From Marinomonas rhizomae (GTDB lineage Bacteria > Pseudomonadota > Gammaproteobacteria > Pseudomonadales > Marinomonadaceae), in NCBI RefSeq assembly GCF_003315485.1, contig NZ_QNSE01000001.1, positions 248,001 through 312,000 of the forward strand: a DNA stretch of 64,000 nucleotides, read 5' to 3'. The position numbers were made by a program, and so were the translations under genes. Positions 27,473-36,128 of the stretch are shown here, in pieces (the first letter of the stretch is position 1; each line of letters begins with the position of its first letter). The notes under the pieces were generated by a model, which was given only the letters and a program-made list of their open reading frames with translations, made no database searches and was not told where the DNA came from.

Positions 27473-27508
27473 AAAAAAAGACGAACCATTGCTGATTCGT
27501 CTTTTTTT
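27473..27508. terminator. terminator after the TonB receptor gene (bidirectional form)
   Basis: AAAAAAAGACGAA (27473-27485) and TTCGTCTTTTTTT (27496-27508) form a perfect 13-bp stem including the A/T runs, with a 10-base loop. It ends the minus-strand receptor gene at 27526 and can back up entA termination. Confidence 0.9.
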
Positions 27509-27525
27509 CTTCAGCGCTTAGTGAA

Positions 27526-29607
27526 CTACATGCGGTAAGTCGCGCTTAGACCGATAGTTCGAGTTTGGCCAACGGAGGCACGAGTCCCTCTGTTAATCAG
27601 GTAAACAACGTCTTCATTGGTCAGGTTTTTAATGTAACCATCTATCATGAGGTCGCCCATTTCATATTTAACTCTAGCGTTTGTGGTAATATAGTCGCCT
27701 GCTTTGTAGTCTTCGGTATTGGCTAAGTCTGAGTAATACTCTCCAACGTAAGTGGCATCCGCTCCAAATGACCAGTTATCGCCGATATACTGAGTAAAGC
27801 CTAGCCCTAAGTTCAAGTCAGGAGAATAGGTGATTTCGTTACCATTCCAAGAAGATGTGTCAGCATCGGTAGAGTCGACTTTCGTTTGAAGTGTACCGAT
27901 AGAGCCACGTATTTCTAAATTCTCATTAATAAATGTGACAGCCTCAAGTTCGGCGCCATATGTATGTGCAGATTTTACATTTTCCAAACGATCTGATGTG
28001 TAAGCTTGGTAATCACTGTAATCATTGAAAAATACACTTGCATTGATATTGAAGTCTTGGAATTGGCTTTTGCTGCTGAATTCGTAAGCGGTTACTTCTT
28101 CTTTATCATAAGTGTAGTAACTGTAGTCGCTCCAATCCAATGCTGCGCCGCCGCCATTGTATCCACGGCTTACAGAAGCACCTAACGTAGTGCTTTGGTT
28201 TAATGCATAAGTTGCTGATAGTTTTGGAAGAAATACTGTTGTATTTTCATCCTGATTAAGAGTTTGAGTGCTCCATCTAACTAGTGTGCGATCTTGGTTT
28301 TCATTTTCAAGTCTACCGCCAATATTTAAGGTGGTCTTATCCGAAAGTGAATATGCAGTATCGCCGTATAAGGCTAAGGTTGTTTTTGTGCCATCGGCCA
28401 CATAGAAATTATTAGCGAAAGTGGTGAAGTCAACATCCAGTGTTGTATCTGCCTGAGATGCATACGCCCCAATAAATCCAGAGAGGTTAGAGTCGCTTGG
28501 AGAATAAATAATACGGTTTTCGACCGTTATACTTTTTTCCGTTTTCTTGGCAATGGTATCACCTGGATATTCATCAAAATAAGCGGTGTAATCATTGTAA
28601 CTAACCTGTAGGATATTTTTTGTTTGATTGGAAATATCATAACTAATTTCAGTTGAAATTGTGTCAACTGTGGAGTCTTGAAGTCGAGTATTTTCATTGT
28701 TATTCGAATCAAGAGTCATGGTTTGGTTTGAAAAGTTGTTATCTGAATCGTTGGCCCATGACAAATATTCCCCAGTATTTTTTCTATGAACAAGAGTAAG
28801 TTTTGCTTCTAACCCATTAATGTTTTTAGGCTTCCATAAGAGTTTGCCTCGGAAGTTTTGTGATTCAGAATCGTTCACATCGGGACCATCATTTAACTCT
28901 GAATTCTCTTGTTCGTAGTTTAGAAACCCCTCGCCCTTAGTGCCATCGAATGTTATACGGTAGGCTAATTCATCTTCTACTAGTACGCCATTATTCATGA
29001 TGGCTAAATTGTAATTAAGGTTGTTATTTTCATATTGCTCTAAGCCAATACGAACAGCACTTTCAGAGGTAAAAGCTGGATCATTAGTGTTAATGATGAC
29101 AGCGCCACCGATGGCGTTTGTTCCTTGAGTTGTAGATTGTGGGCCTCTTAAAACTTCTACTTGTTGCGTGTCCCATAACTGCGCAGGAGTGAAGTTATAT
29201 CCGCCCCAAGATTCTGTTACGCCATCAACAGATGTCGAAATTCTTGGGCGTCCACCAGTCATGAATGCATTACCACCGACAGCAGCACCGGCACCATTGA
29301 CCCCACGAATATTAATTGTACCAAAACCCGCTGATGTCACATTTGGAGCGACTGTCACTACATCGTTCACTTCTTTTGATTCACCGCTGTCATAGGTCTC
29401 TTCGCGAATCACCGTAACGGCAGTGGTAGTTTCCTTGATGTTCTTATCAATTTTCTCACCCGTTACTACCAATGTTGGTATTGAATTGACCTCTTCCGCG
29501 AATGCAGTTGAGGAAACACTCACGGCATTTATGCTGATAACGGCAAGAGCAACAGCAGATAGATTGCTTGGGAACTGAACCGATGAGTTGTTTTTTAAGA
29601 GCGACAT
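27526..29607 (-). CDS. TonB-dependent siderophore receptor
   Basis: A 693-residue outer-membrane receptor. Signal peptide near residues 1-38 (ends STAFAEE), TonB-box-like PTLVVTGEK at about 44, plug domain with VEVLRGPQSTTQGTNAIGGAVIINT, then a 22-strand barrel ending in the aromatic-terminated QTRTIGLSATYRM. The overall style resembles the vibrio catecholate receptors (ViuA/VuuA class). It is transcribed alone, divergently from a second receptor, with a Fur box between. DHB-type siderophores are the likely ligands from context. Confidence 0.88.
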   Translation of the reverse strand: MSLLKNNSSVQFPSNLSAVALAVISINAVSVSSTAFAEEVNSIPTLVVTGEKIDKNIKETTTAVTVIREETYDSGESKEVNDVVTVAPNVTSAGFGTINIRGVNGAGAAVGGNAFMTGGRPRISTSVDGVTESWGGYNFTPAQLWDTQQVEVLRGPQSTTQGTNAIGGAVIINTNDPAFTSESAVRIGLEQYENNNLNYNLAIMNNGVLVEDELAYRITFDGTKGEGFLNYEQENSELNDGPDVNDSESQNFRGKLLWKPKNINGLEAKLTLVHRKNTGEYLSWANDSDNNFSNQTMTLDSNNNENTRLQDSTVDTISTEISYDISNQTKNILQVSYNDYTAYFDEYPGDTIAKKTEKSITVENRIIYSPSDSNLSGFIGAYASQADTTLDVDFTTFANNFYVADGTKTTLALYGDTAYSLSDKTTLNIGGRLENENQDRTLVRWSTQTLNQDENTTVFLPKLSATYALNQSTTLGASVSRGYNGGGAALDWSDYSYYTYDKEEVTAYEFSSKSQFQDFNINASVFFNDYSDYQAYTSDRLENVKSAHTYGAELEAVTFINENLEIRGSIGTLQTKVDSTDADTSSWNGNEITYSPDLNLGLGFTQYIGDNWSFGADATYVGEYYSDLANTEDYKAGDYITTNARVKYEMGDLMIDGYIKNLTNEDVVYLINRGTRASVGQTRTIGLSATYRM

Positions 29608-29657
29608 ATTCTTCCTTTTTAAATGAACATTGTTTATAAAGTATTGTAAATTTTATT

Positions 29658-29676
29658 GATAATGAAAATAATTCGC
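29658..29676. promoter_or_regulatory. Fur box between divergent receptor genes
   Basis: GATAATGAAAATAATTCGC matches the Fur consensus at 15 of 19 positions by hand count. It lies 51 bases before the minus-strand receptor and 60 bases before the plus-strand receptor, so it can control both. Confidence 0.75.
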
Positions 29677-29735
29677 AATAGCATTCGATTGTTTTTTTAT
29701 ATCCCTACAAAAATAGATAGGAGTGAAATAAGTTT

Positions 29736-31715
29736 ATGTTCGCTAAGAAACAGTTATTTGTCAGTATGTTAGCCGCGGCTCCCATGATGGCATTCGCAGT
29801 AAGTGATGATAATGAAATTAGTTTGTCTGAAGACACAGAGCAGTTAGATACCTTAGTTGTGACAGCAACTATGGAAGCTAAGAAAATTGAAGATATTCCT
29901 GCTTTTGCGACCGTGGTGACGAAGGATGATATTGCTAAATCAACAGTGAGTAGTGTATCGGACCTACTTCGTGAAACGGTTGGAGTTAATAATCTTAGTG
30001 ATGCAACGGGTCGTGATGAGATTCAAATTCGCGGTTTAGATGGAGAATATACAGTCATACTTGTTAATGGTAAGCGTGTTTCAGCGGGGAGTGCATTTGA
30101 TAAAGGCAGTGACACAGACTTAAACAGTGTGCCATTGAACTCTATCGAGCGCGTTGAAATTATTCGTGGGCCTATGTCTGTGCTTTACGGTGCGGATGCT
30201 ATCGGTGGAGTGGTAAATATTATCACGAAAAAACCACAAGCTGACGCTGGTTGGACGGGAACTGCTAATGCTGAAGTGCGTAAAATTGAGTCTGGAGAAG
30301 GTGGTGACCAGTATCGTTTAGGCGTATCTGGCATGGGAGCAATCAATGACAAGCTTGCACTATCTGTCAGTGTTGAGGATTTAAGTCAAAAAGCTTGGTA
30401 TGCGGATGATGATGCCGTCGGCCCTTTGCGCGAAAAGAAAAATGCTCAGAACTTGACTTCTACTTTGACTTGGCAAGCCGCTGAAAATCAGGAAGTGGAA
30501 GTTGATTTCGGCTACAACCATGATGAGCGTCCTTATCAAGCTTATAGTGACACAGCTTATCGAGAGCAAGAAATAACAAGAACCGATTTGGCTATTACCC
30601 ACAAGGGAGAATGGGATTGGGCGAATACCACTGCCTACATTAAACGTGAGGAAAGTGATGTTTATGATTACAACTCACAATATGATGAACCAAAGGCCCA
30701 CTCTAACCTAGAGGCAAACAATACCTACGCTAAAGGCTACGCTAATAAAGTAGTAGGAATGCATGCGCTGCTGGCAGGTGCTGATTATAAAAATGAGCAA
30801 TTAAAAAACAGCTACACACTGCTAGATACAGGTGAATACAATGTAGATCAATATGGTGTTTTTGCCCAAGATGAAATGTCATTAACAGATAAACTTGTTT
30901 TTACCTTGGGTGGACGTGTTGATAACCATGAAATATATGGCAATAATTTCTCTCCTAAAGCTTACCTTGTTTATAACGCTACAAATGCATTAACTTTTAA
31001 AGGTGGTGTTACCAAAGCCTTTAAGGCGCCAGAGGTCAGTAAGTTAAGCGAAGAATATCGTACGGTAAGTTGTGGTAGCGCTTGTACATTGTCGGGTAAC
31101 CCTGATTTGGAAGCGGAAACCAGCGTGAGTTATGAGTTTGGTATGGATTATCATACTAAAGGTCTGAGTGCGACAGCGGCTGTTTTTCGTAATGATATTG
31201 ATAATTTGATAGAGCGTGAAGTTGGTTATGATAATAGCGGCAATGCTAATTCTGCAAAGTGGATTAACGTTGCGACGGCGATGACGCAAGGTTTTGAGTT
31301 TAGTGCTTCAACACCTTTAACCGATGACCTTTTATTGAAAGCAAATTACACTTATTTAGACACGGAAGCAGAAGACTCAGATGGAGTGAAAACTGTTTTA
31401 ACTGGGCGCCCAGAACATCAGGCAAGCGTATCATTTGATTACCAAGCGACAGATATTGTGGCAACTTACCTGTCTGTTAATTATATATCAGGTATGCAGT
31501 ATTCAAGTTGGGTGAGTGGTGTAGGGTCAGTGTATAGCACTTTACCTTCTTATTACCGTACTGATATAGGTATGACTGCCGATGTTACCGAAAATTTAAC
31601 ACTTCGAGCTGGCGTTAAAAATATTGGTGATGTGCGCCTAGACGAAGAAGATACTGGTTATACAACGTATGAATTAGGTCGTAATTACTTTGTAAGCGCA
31701 GCTTATAATTTTTAA
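29736..31715 (+). CDS. TonB-dependent catecholate receptor (CirA/IrgA/VctA-like)
   Basis: A 659-residue outer-membrane receptor with signal peptide (MFAKKQLFVSMLAAAPMMAFA), TonB box DTLVVTAT at about residue 38, plug motifs IQIRGLDGEYTVILVNGKR and VEIIRGPMSVLYGADAIGGVVNII, and a C-terminal barrel ending YFVSAAYNF. The LVNGKRVS and RGPMSVLYGADA segments are characteristic of the CirA/IrgA/VctA branch that takes up catecholates such as linear DHB-serine and enterobactin. An AGGAG lies 12 bases upstream of ATG. Two residues spaced as a Cys pair (SCGSAC) suggest an extracellular disulfide loop. Confidence 0.88.
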   Translation: MFAKKQLFVSMLAAAPMMAFAVSDDNEISLSEDTEQLDTLVVTATMEAKKIEDIPAFATVVTKDDIAKSTVSSVSDLLRETVGVNNLSDATGRDEIQIRGLDGEYTVILVNGKRVSAGSAFDKGSDTDLNSVPLNSIERVEIIRGPMSVLYGADAIGGVVNIITKKPQADAGWTGTANAEVRKIESGEGGDQYRLGVSGMGAINDKLALSVSVEDLSQKAWYADDDAVGPLREKKNAQNLTSTLTWQAAENQEVEVDFGYNHDERPYQAYSDTAYREQEITRTDLAITHKGEWDWANTTAYIKREESDVYDYNSQYDEPKAHSNLEANNTYAKGYANKVVGMHALLAGADYKNEQLKNSYTLLDTGEYNVDQYGVFAQDEMSLTDKLVFTLGGRVDNHEIYGNNFSPKAYLVYNATNALTFKGGVTKAFKAPEVSKLSEEYRTVSCGSACTLSGNPDLEAETSVSYEFGMDYHTKGLSATAAVFRNDIDNLIEREVGYDNSGNANSAKWINVATAMTQGFEFSASTPLTDDLLLKANYTYLDTEAEDSDGVKTVLTGRPEHQASVSFDYQATDIVATYLSVNYISGMQYSSWVSGVGSVYSTLPSYYRTDIGMTADVTENLTLRAGVKNIGDVRLDEEDTGYTTYELGRNYFVSAAYNF

Positions 31716-31733
31716 AGTATGATTAGCTGATTG

Positions 31734-31769
31734 AAAGAGCGTACATTTTTCACATGTACGCTCTTTTTT
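31734..31769. terminator. bidirectional terminator between receptor and entS genes
   Basis: A perfect 13-bp stem, AAAGAGCGTACAT (31734-31746) and ATGTACGCTCTTT (31754-31766), with T-run beyond. It lies between convergent genes. Confidence 0.92.
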
Positions 31770-31803
31770 AATTAGAGGGCTTAGGAGTATTAAGGCGATA
31801 ATA

Positions 31804-33066
31804 CTATTTAATTTTTTCGGTTAGGTTGGGATTGTTTAATGGGCTGTTTCTTAATGTTTTCAAGCACGCTAATAAGGTTAATCCTATGCTCATGGCAACG
31901 GCGCCAAAGACAAAAACACTTGCCAGAGAAGACAGTAGTTTGCCTAGAAGACCGATTGAAAGTGTCCCCAGCGAGTCGCCTGACGCATCTTGTGCTGTCC
32001 ATATGCCGTTAATGCGTCCCAAATAATGGTCAGGTGTATGGCCTTGTACGAAGCTGTATTGAAGCAATGATGCAATAGAGACAAGGTAACCAAACCCTAC
32101 AAGAAGAATGAGGGTAATGGGAAAAAACGTTGTTGATCCAATACCCATTAAACAGAGAAATGCCGCAAGGCTGCTTAGCATCATAGCCAATCCAGGCTTT
32201 TCAACATGATTTGCCCAACCGCTAACGATCGCCCCCAATGTGGCTCCTAAAGGGACGGCGGAATACATCAATCCCACCACCCAAGCACCGCCACCGTATA
32301 CGGTGTCAGCAAGCGCCGGAAATAACACGCGAATGGCCGTTGTTAAGGTGACTAAGGTACCCATGATGACAACGCCTGCTAAAATTTTATTGGTGAAAAT
32401 ATACGCAAATCCATCCCATAATGAGGACAGGGGGTTATGGGCTTTTACTTCTTTTGGTCGCATGTTTGGTAAAGAGAGCAGCGCAAGTAAGGTGATGCCA
32501 GTTCCAATGGCGGCAATCAGGTAATTCCAAGCGACATCGGAGGCGGCAATAATGATGCCTCCGATGGCTGGCGAGATGACAGTTGCTAAGCGTACACTTA
32601 CCATGCTGATTGCTCGGGCTTGCATGAGATTTTCTCGACCTACTAGAAAAGGCATGCAAGCCATTAAGGCTGTGATGCCTAGTGCGCCAAAAAAACCATC
32701 CCAAATGGACAACAGATAAATGGCCCATAATGAGGGATCAGGTAACCAAGCGTTAATCGCCATGGCAAGAAAGCCCAATCCACAAGTGGAACGTGCAAAC
32801 AGAATGATGCGTTTTCGCTCATACATATCCGCTAGAACCCCTCCTAGCAGCAGACCAATAAATAGCCCTATCCCTTCTAATGCCATGACAATGCCAACTT
32901 GCAAGCTATCACTGGTTAAAGCATAGACCTGAACTGGTATCGATACCGAAAGCATCCCCAGACCAAGTATTGATATGGTGCGCGCAATAAAAACAGTGCG
33001 AAAATTTTTGTGTGTTGCTAATAAGTTGAAATCCACAAGCATGGATTTTTTCTTGGTGTCACTCAC
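31804..33066 (-). CDS. entS: EntS-like MFS siderophore exporter, copy 1
   Basis: A 420-residue 12-TM exporter closely patterned on enterobactin exporter EntS: LLATHKNFRTVFIARTISILGLG, VGIVMALEGIGLFIGLLLGGVLADMYERKR, LWAIYLLSIWDGFFGALG, FLVGRENLMQARAIS and RINGIWTAQDASGDSLG. The start is GTG 33066; GTGA overlaps the stop of the decayed reading frame upstream, indicating past translational coupling. A second copy lies at 37419 on the other strand. It presumably exports a DHB-type siderophore. Confidence 0.93.
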   Translation of the reverse strand: MSDTKKKSMLVDFNLLATHKNFRTVFIARTISILGLGMLSVSIPVQVYALTSDSLQVGIVMALEGIGLFIGLLLGGVLADMYERKRIILFARSTCGLGFLAMAINAWLPDPSLWAIYLLSIWDGFFGALGITALMACMPFLVGRENLMQARAISMVSVRLATVISPAIGGIIIAASDVAWNYLIAAIGTGITLLALLSLPNMRPKEVKAHNPLSSLWDGFAYIFTNKILAGVVIMGTLVTLTTAIRVLFPALADTVYGGGAWVVGLMYSAVPLGATLGAIVSGWANHVEKPGLAMMLSSLAAFLCLMGIGSTTFFPITLILLVGFGYLVSIASLLQYSFVQGHTPDHYLGRINGIWTAQDASGDSLGTLSIGLLGKLLSSLASVFVFGAVAMSIGLTLLACLKTLRNSPLNNPNLTEKIK

Positions 33067-33524
33067 GTTTTACTCTCTTTTAATTGGTAAGGGTTAGTTC
33101 TGACGAAAGGTTTGATTATTTTTTTGGCCATCGATTCTTGTGATGTCTGATGAATAAGTTGATCAAATAAAGGTCCTATTGTTTTATAGCAATAGCAAAA
33201 ATATCACTTGGGCTTATGGCCTGAATGTGAAGAGTATGTGTGAAAGCTTGAGGTTGTTGGTATATTTCTCGATAGTTTTGATGCAGCGCCTCAGAAAAAC
33301 ATAAAGTATTTGGGGCTTGGCTAGGTTTGATTGTTTTTTCTATTTTTTTAATGCTTCTACTTCACATATCATCATCGCCCCACGGTTTTCGATCAGAAAG
33401 GCGATTTTGTCATCAGGAGTGATTCGTAATTAGGCCACAAGCTGTATTGCCCCTGATCATTTTTAAGTACGAGAAAGCGATGAAATTCATTATCAAATGG
33501 ATTTAGGTATTGGGAGTTATCCAT
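33063..33524 (-). pseudogene. decayed fes-linked genes: MbtH/YbdZ-type remnant plus unidentified remnant
   Basis: Thirteen bases after fes, an AAGGA-preceded ATG (33524) opens a 43-codon frame whose first 31 residues read as an MbtH-like protein (LNPFDNEFHRFLVLKN, then DQGQYSLWP) and which then stops at 33395-33393, before the conserved PxGW half. Downstream, open stretches continue in other frames (RITPDDKIAFLIENRGAMMI..., then a frame after an A7 run, then one TAG) until a TGA that overlaps the entS GTG start. Position matches fes-ybdZ-entF order of enterobactin clusters. The second part does not read as EntF and I could not identify it. This explains the 470-bp gap between fes and entS. 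Confidence 0.7.
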
Positions 33525-33536
33525 GCTATATGGTCC

Positions 33537-34778
33537 TTATATTGTCTTAGATAGAGTAAATTCAGTATTAAATGCTTTAATCAAGCTTCGAATAAGACTT
33601 TGTTGCCAGCACAACCAGTCATGCCCCCCTCTAAATTCATTGAACTGAACATAGTGGCCATTCGCTTGCAGTGCTTTTGCCATGAGCTGGCTGACTTTGA
33701 GCATATCCTTTTCATAGCAACCGGCTTCCATAACAACCTTTAACGGCGTTGAGGCAATGGGGGCATGCTTAACGCTCTGAATGAACTCGCCTTCGCCAGG
33801 CATTGAGTCCACATCAGGCCACCAGAAAGAACCAGATAGACTGATGGCTGTTGCAAAATATTCTGGCCAATTTAAGGCACTATAAATGGCACTAAGGCCA
33901 CCCAAGCTTTGCCCTGCCACAATGTTTTGATAAGGGGGCGTCAGAGCATATTGCTCTTGAATCCTAGGGATTAACTCTTGTTGTATGGCGTTCCAAAAGT
34001 CAGGGTTACAGGCGAGCTCAGTATTGCGATGTGAGGCATCGATGGAATCTATGAAAACATATAGGGCTTCAGGCAAATGTCCAGTTAACGTTAGCTCGTC
34101 TAGTTGATGGTAAATAGGAAGGTTGTTTGCCCAATGTTGTCCATCCAATAACAAAATAACAGGTCGTTTTTGATTGGTGTTGTTACCTGTCTGGTATAGC
34201 CAGATGTTGCGTTCGTTCTTAAGCTTTTCACTGGTCCATGTGGTTGTGTGTAATTGTCCGTGTTGGGGCGTGTTTTGATTTTTGAATATAAAAAGACTGC
34301 TTTTATCAAGGCAAACACGAGACAGCTTAATGCCGCTGCCATGACTGTGTGGTGCGATTAGGTTGAGTGGATCGTGTTGCGCGTTACTTTGCATCAGCTG
34401 GATCCACCAACGTCGCATCGTCGCTCGATCATTTTTAACGGGTGGTTTTTGGTTATGAGTTGCTGGCATCAGAAAGTAACTGCCAAGCCAATCACTGGGT
34501 AGCTCGGTTTCCCAGAACCAAACATCGCTATTGTCGATGCAAGCAAATCGAGTGAGTTCTTGTGTTGGGTGAGGGGTTTTCGAATACAAGTCAATATACA
34601 CCGCCTCAATATCCGAGTTCGCTTCTTTCTCATCCCGCCAAATAAAACTAACGAGCGTTTTGTCTGTATTAAGGGGTAGTGTTAGCGGGGTTCCCATCGC
34701 TTGAATCCGGTCCCACCAATCAAGGGAGCCAACATTTTCACGACATAATTCGGGGTGGATTGGGGCTACTTTTGTCAC
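33537..34778 (-). CDS. fes: Fes-like ferric-siderophore esterase, copy 1
   Basis: A 413-residue cytoplasmic esterase of the enterochelin esterase family. An N-terminal domain (LVSFIWRDEKEANSDIEAVYIDL, WLGSYFLMPA) precedes an alpha/beta-hydrolase domain with the nucleophile in GQSLGGLSAIYSAL and the catalytic His in RGGHDWLCW. The start codon is GTG with only a weak SD. Such enzymes cut the ester backbone of tri- or bis-catecholates to release iron. It is followed by the MbtH remnant and entS, and preceded by fepB copy 1. A homologue is encoded at 36129. Confidence 0.9.
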   Translation of the reverse strand: MTKVAPIHPELCRENVGSLDWWDRIQAMGTPLTLPLNTDKTLVSFIWRDEKEANSDIEAVYIDLYSKTPHPTQELTRFACIDNSDVWFWETELPSDWLGSYFLMPATHNQKPPVKNDRATMRRWWIQLMQSNAQHDPLNLIAPHSHGSGIKLSRVCLDKSSLFIFKNQNTPQHGQLHTTTWTSEKLKNERNIWLYQTGNNTNQKRPVILLLDGQHWANNLPIYHQLDELTLTGHLPEALYVFIDSIDASHRNTELACNPDFWNAIQQELIPRIQEQYALTPPYQNIVAGQSLGGLSAIYSALNWPEYFATAISLSGSFWWPDVDSMPGEGEFIQSVKHAPIASTPLKVVMEAGCYEKDMLKVSQLMAKALQANGHYVQFNEFRGGHDWLCWQQSLIRSLIKAFNTEFTLSKTI

Positions 34779-34903
34779 GCCGTTTACCTGAAAAATAGAT
34801 CATTCTTATTTTGGTCGTTTTAACCATTAAGCTGTTTTAAAGCTTGGTTGCTTGTATTGACCTTCAGTATGTAGAGCAATGTACTAAACATTGCCTGAGT
34901 CAT

Positions 34904-35944
34904 TTATTGATTGCTGCTCAACCTATCTGGCGATGTTGTAAATAAAGTTTCGAGCCGTTTGATCATGTTGCTTGAACTAAAATAGTCGAGTCGAAATGTG
35001 TCATTACCCACACTGTAGATAGAGTCGTTTAGCACTGCTGGTATGGCGGCCAGATAGGAATTGGCTTTTACGGCTTCTTCTTGTGGCGGTTCTGTTGCAA
35101 ATAAAAGTAGAGTGTTCCCTGTTAATGCGTCAGGAAAGCGTTCTCCACTGGCGATGACAATGTCATTTCGTTTCCCCATGCTTAAGTCACCACGAACTGA
35201 ATCTGGGATATCGGATAAAGTAAAACCAAGTTGAGTGAGCAGTTGTCCTTGCGCTGACTCAGGTGTCCAGACATTGCCACCAGTGCCGTCTTGGTAATAG
35301 ACCAAGGCCGTCGTTGGTTGCGGAGGGAGTGAGGTGGTATTTTTGAATTCCGTTATTTGCTGATTGAATGAGTCAATTAGATTGGCTGCATTGTTTTCTA
35401 ATCCGAGAAACTCACCTAAAACCTGAGCAAGTTGCATCCAGCTTTTGTTGCTGTAATTAATCACAACGGTTGGAGCGATGTCTTTTAATTGGTCATATAG
35501 CTTAAGAGCAGAGTCACCGCCGGTTTGAGAAATGATAATGAGGTCTGGATTGGCTTTAACAACCGCTTCTGCATTGTGTTCGGTTTGATACAAAGCTTTG
35601 AGTTTCTTTTTAGTCGCGAGTTCGCTCCATTGAGTGAAAAAGCCACGATCATCTGAGATGTTTGTGTTTGGAATGGTGGCGCCAGAGCCGATAATTGGAG
35701 CGTCTATGGCCAGCAAGGTTCCTGTTATTGTGATGCTGGTTGAGACAATGCGTTTTGGAGGGTGGGTTAGTGTCACTTCGCCATAGCTTGTCATAATGGT
35801 TCTTGGCCATCCGGAATTGTCTTTCATTACCTGATCTATTTTAAGGTTTAAGGCGCTTTGCTCGGAAGTGTCTTGGCAGGCCGTGATGAGTAAGCATAAT
35901 ACGCTTGATAGAATGAGTTGAGAGAGGAGTTTTGCCTTCTGCAT
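34904..35944 (-). CDS. fepB: FepB-like catecholate-binding lipoprotein, copy 1
   Basis: A 346-residue periplasmic binding protein with a lipobox (LLITAC, Cys at about residue 23) suggesting a membrane-tethered lipoprotein. TroA-fold segments: LTHPPKRIVSTSITITGTLLAI, ANPDLIIISQTGGDSALKLYDQL, and YSVGNDTFRLDYFSSSNM. It is strikingly similar by eye to the product of 41547-42575, with long shared blocks (QLKDIAPT, KSWMQLA, FLGLE, PPQPTTA, RNDI, GERFPDA, VGNDTFRLDY). It has no permease genes of its own strand unit, so it probably feeds the FepDGC complex encoded at 38779-41557. Head-to-head with fes copy 2 across a 41-bp palindrome. Confidence 0.9.
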   Translation of the reverse strand: MQKAKLLSQLILSSVLCLLITACQDTSEQSALNLKIDQVMKDNSGWPRTIMTSYGEVTLTHPPKRIVSTSITITGTLLAIDAPIIGSGATIPNTNISDDRGFFTQWSELATKKKLKALYQTEHNAEAVVKANPDLIIISQTGGDSALKLYDQLKDIAPTVVINYSNKSWMQLAQVLGEFLGLENNAANLIDSFNQQITEFKNTTSLPPQPTTALVYYQDGTGGNVWTPESAQGQLLTQLGFTLSDIPDSVRGDLSMGKRNDIVIASGERFPDALTGNTLLLFATEPPQEEAVKANSYLAAIPAVLNDSIYSVGNDTFRLDYFSSSNMIKRLETLFTTSPDRLSSNQ

Positions 35945-35981
35945 TATGCCTTACTTCCATTGATCAATGAGTTACCTAGAT

Positions 35982-36022
35982 ACAATAACACATATGATAA
36001 TCGTTATCATATGTGTTATTGT
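35982..36022. promoter_or_regulatory. 41-bp palindrome centred on a Fur-type site
   Basis: Two perfect 19-bp arms (35982-36000 and 36004-36022) around a TCG centre; the core is TGATAATCGTTATCA. It sits between divergent fepB copy 1 and fes copy 2, where a shared Fur operator is expected, but the symmetry is far longer than a single Fur box needs. Confidence 0.8.
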
Positions 36023-36128
36023 TAATCTGATATCTGATTTACCTTGTTGGAACGATCTATTTTTTAGGGTGTGTTTTTCAGAACGTATATTTGTAGAGTG
36101 TATTAAGGGTACTGATTTGATAAACGCA

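Noticed and set aside
33140..33420. Interpretation of the fes-entS gap as an EntF thioesterase remnant
   Set aside because: Position suggests entF, but the open stretches show no GxSxG or EntF-like tail, so I left the identity open.
35967..36128. N-terminal extension of fes copy 2
   Set aside because: It would translate the Fur palindrome and adds a hydrophobic stretch absent from the esterase family.
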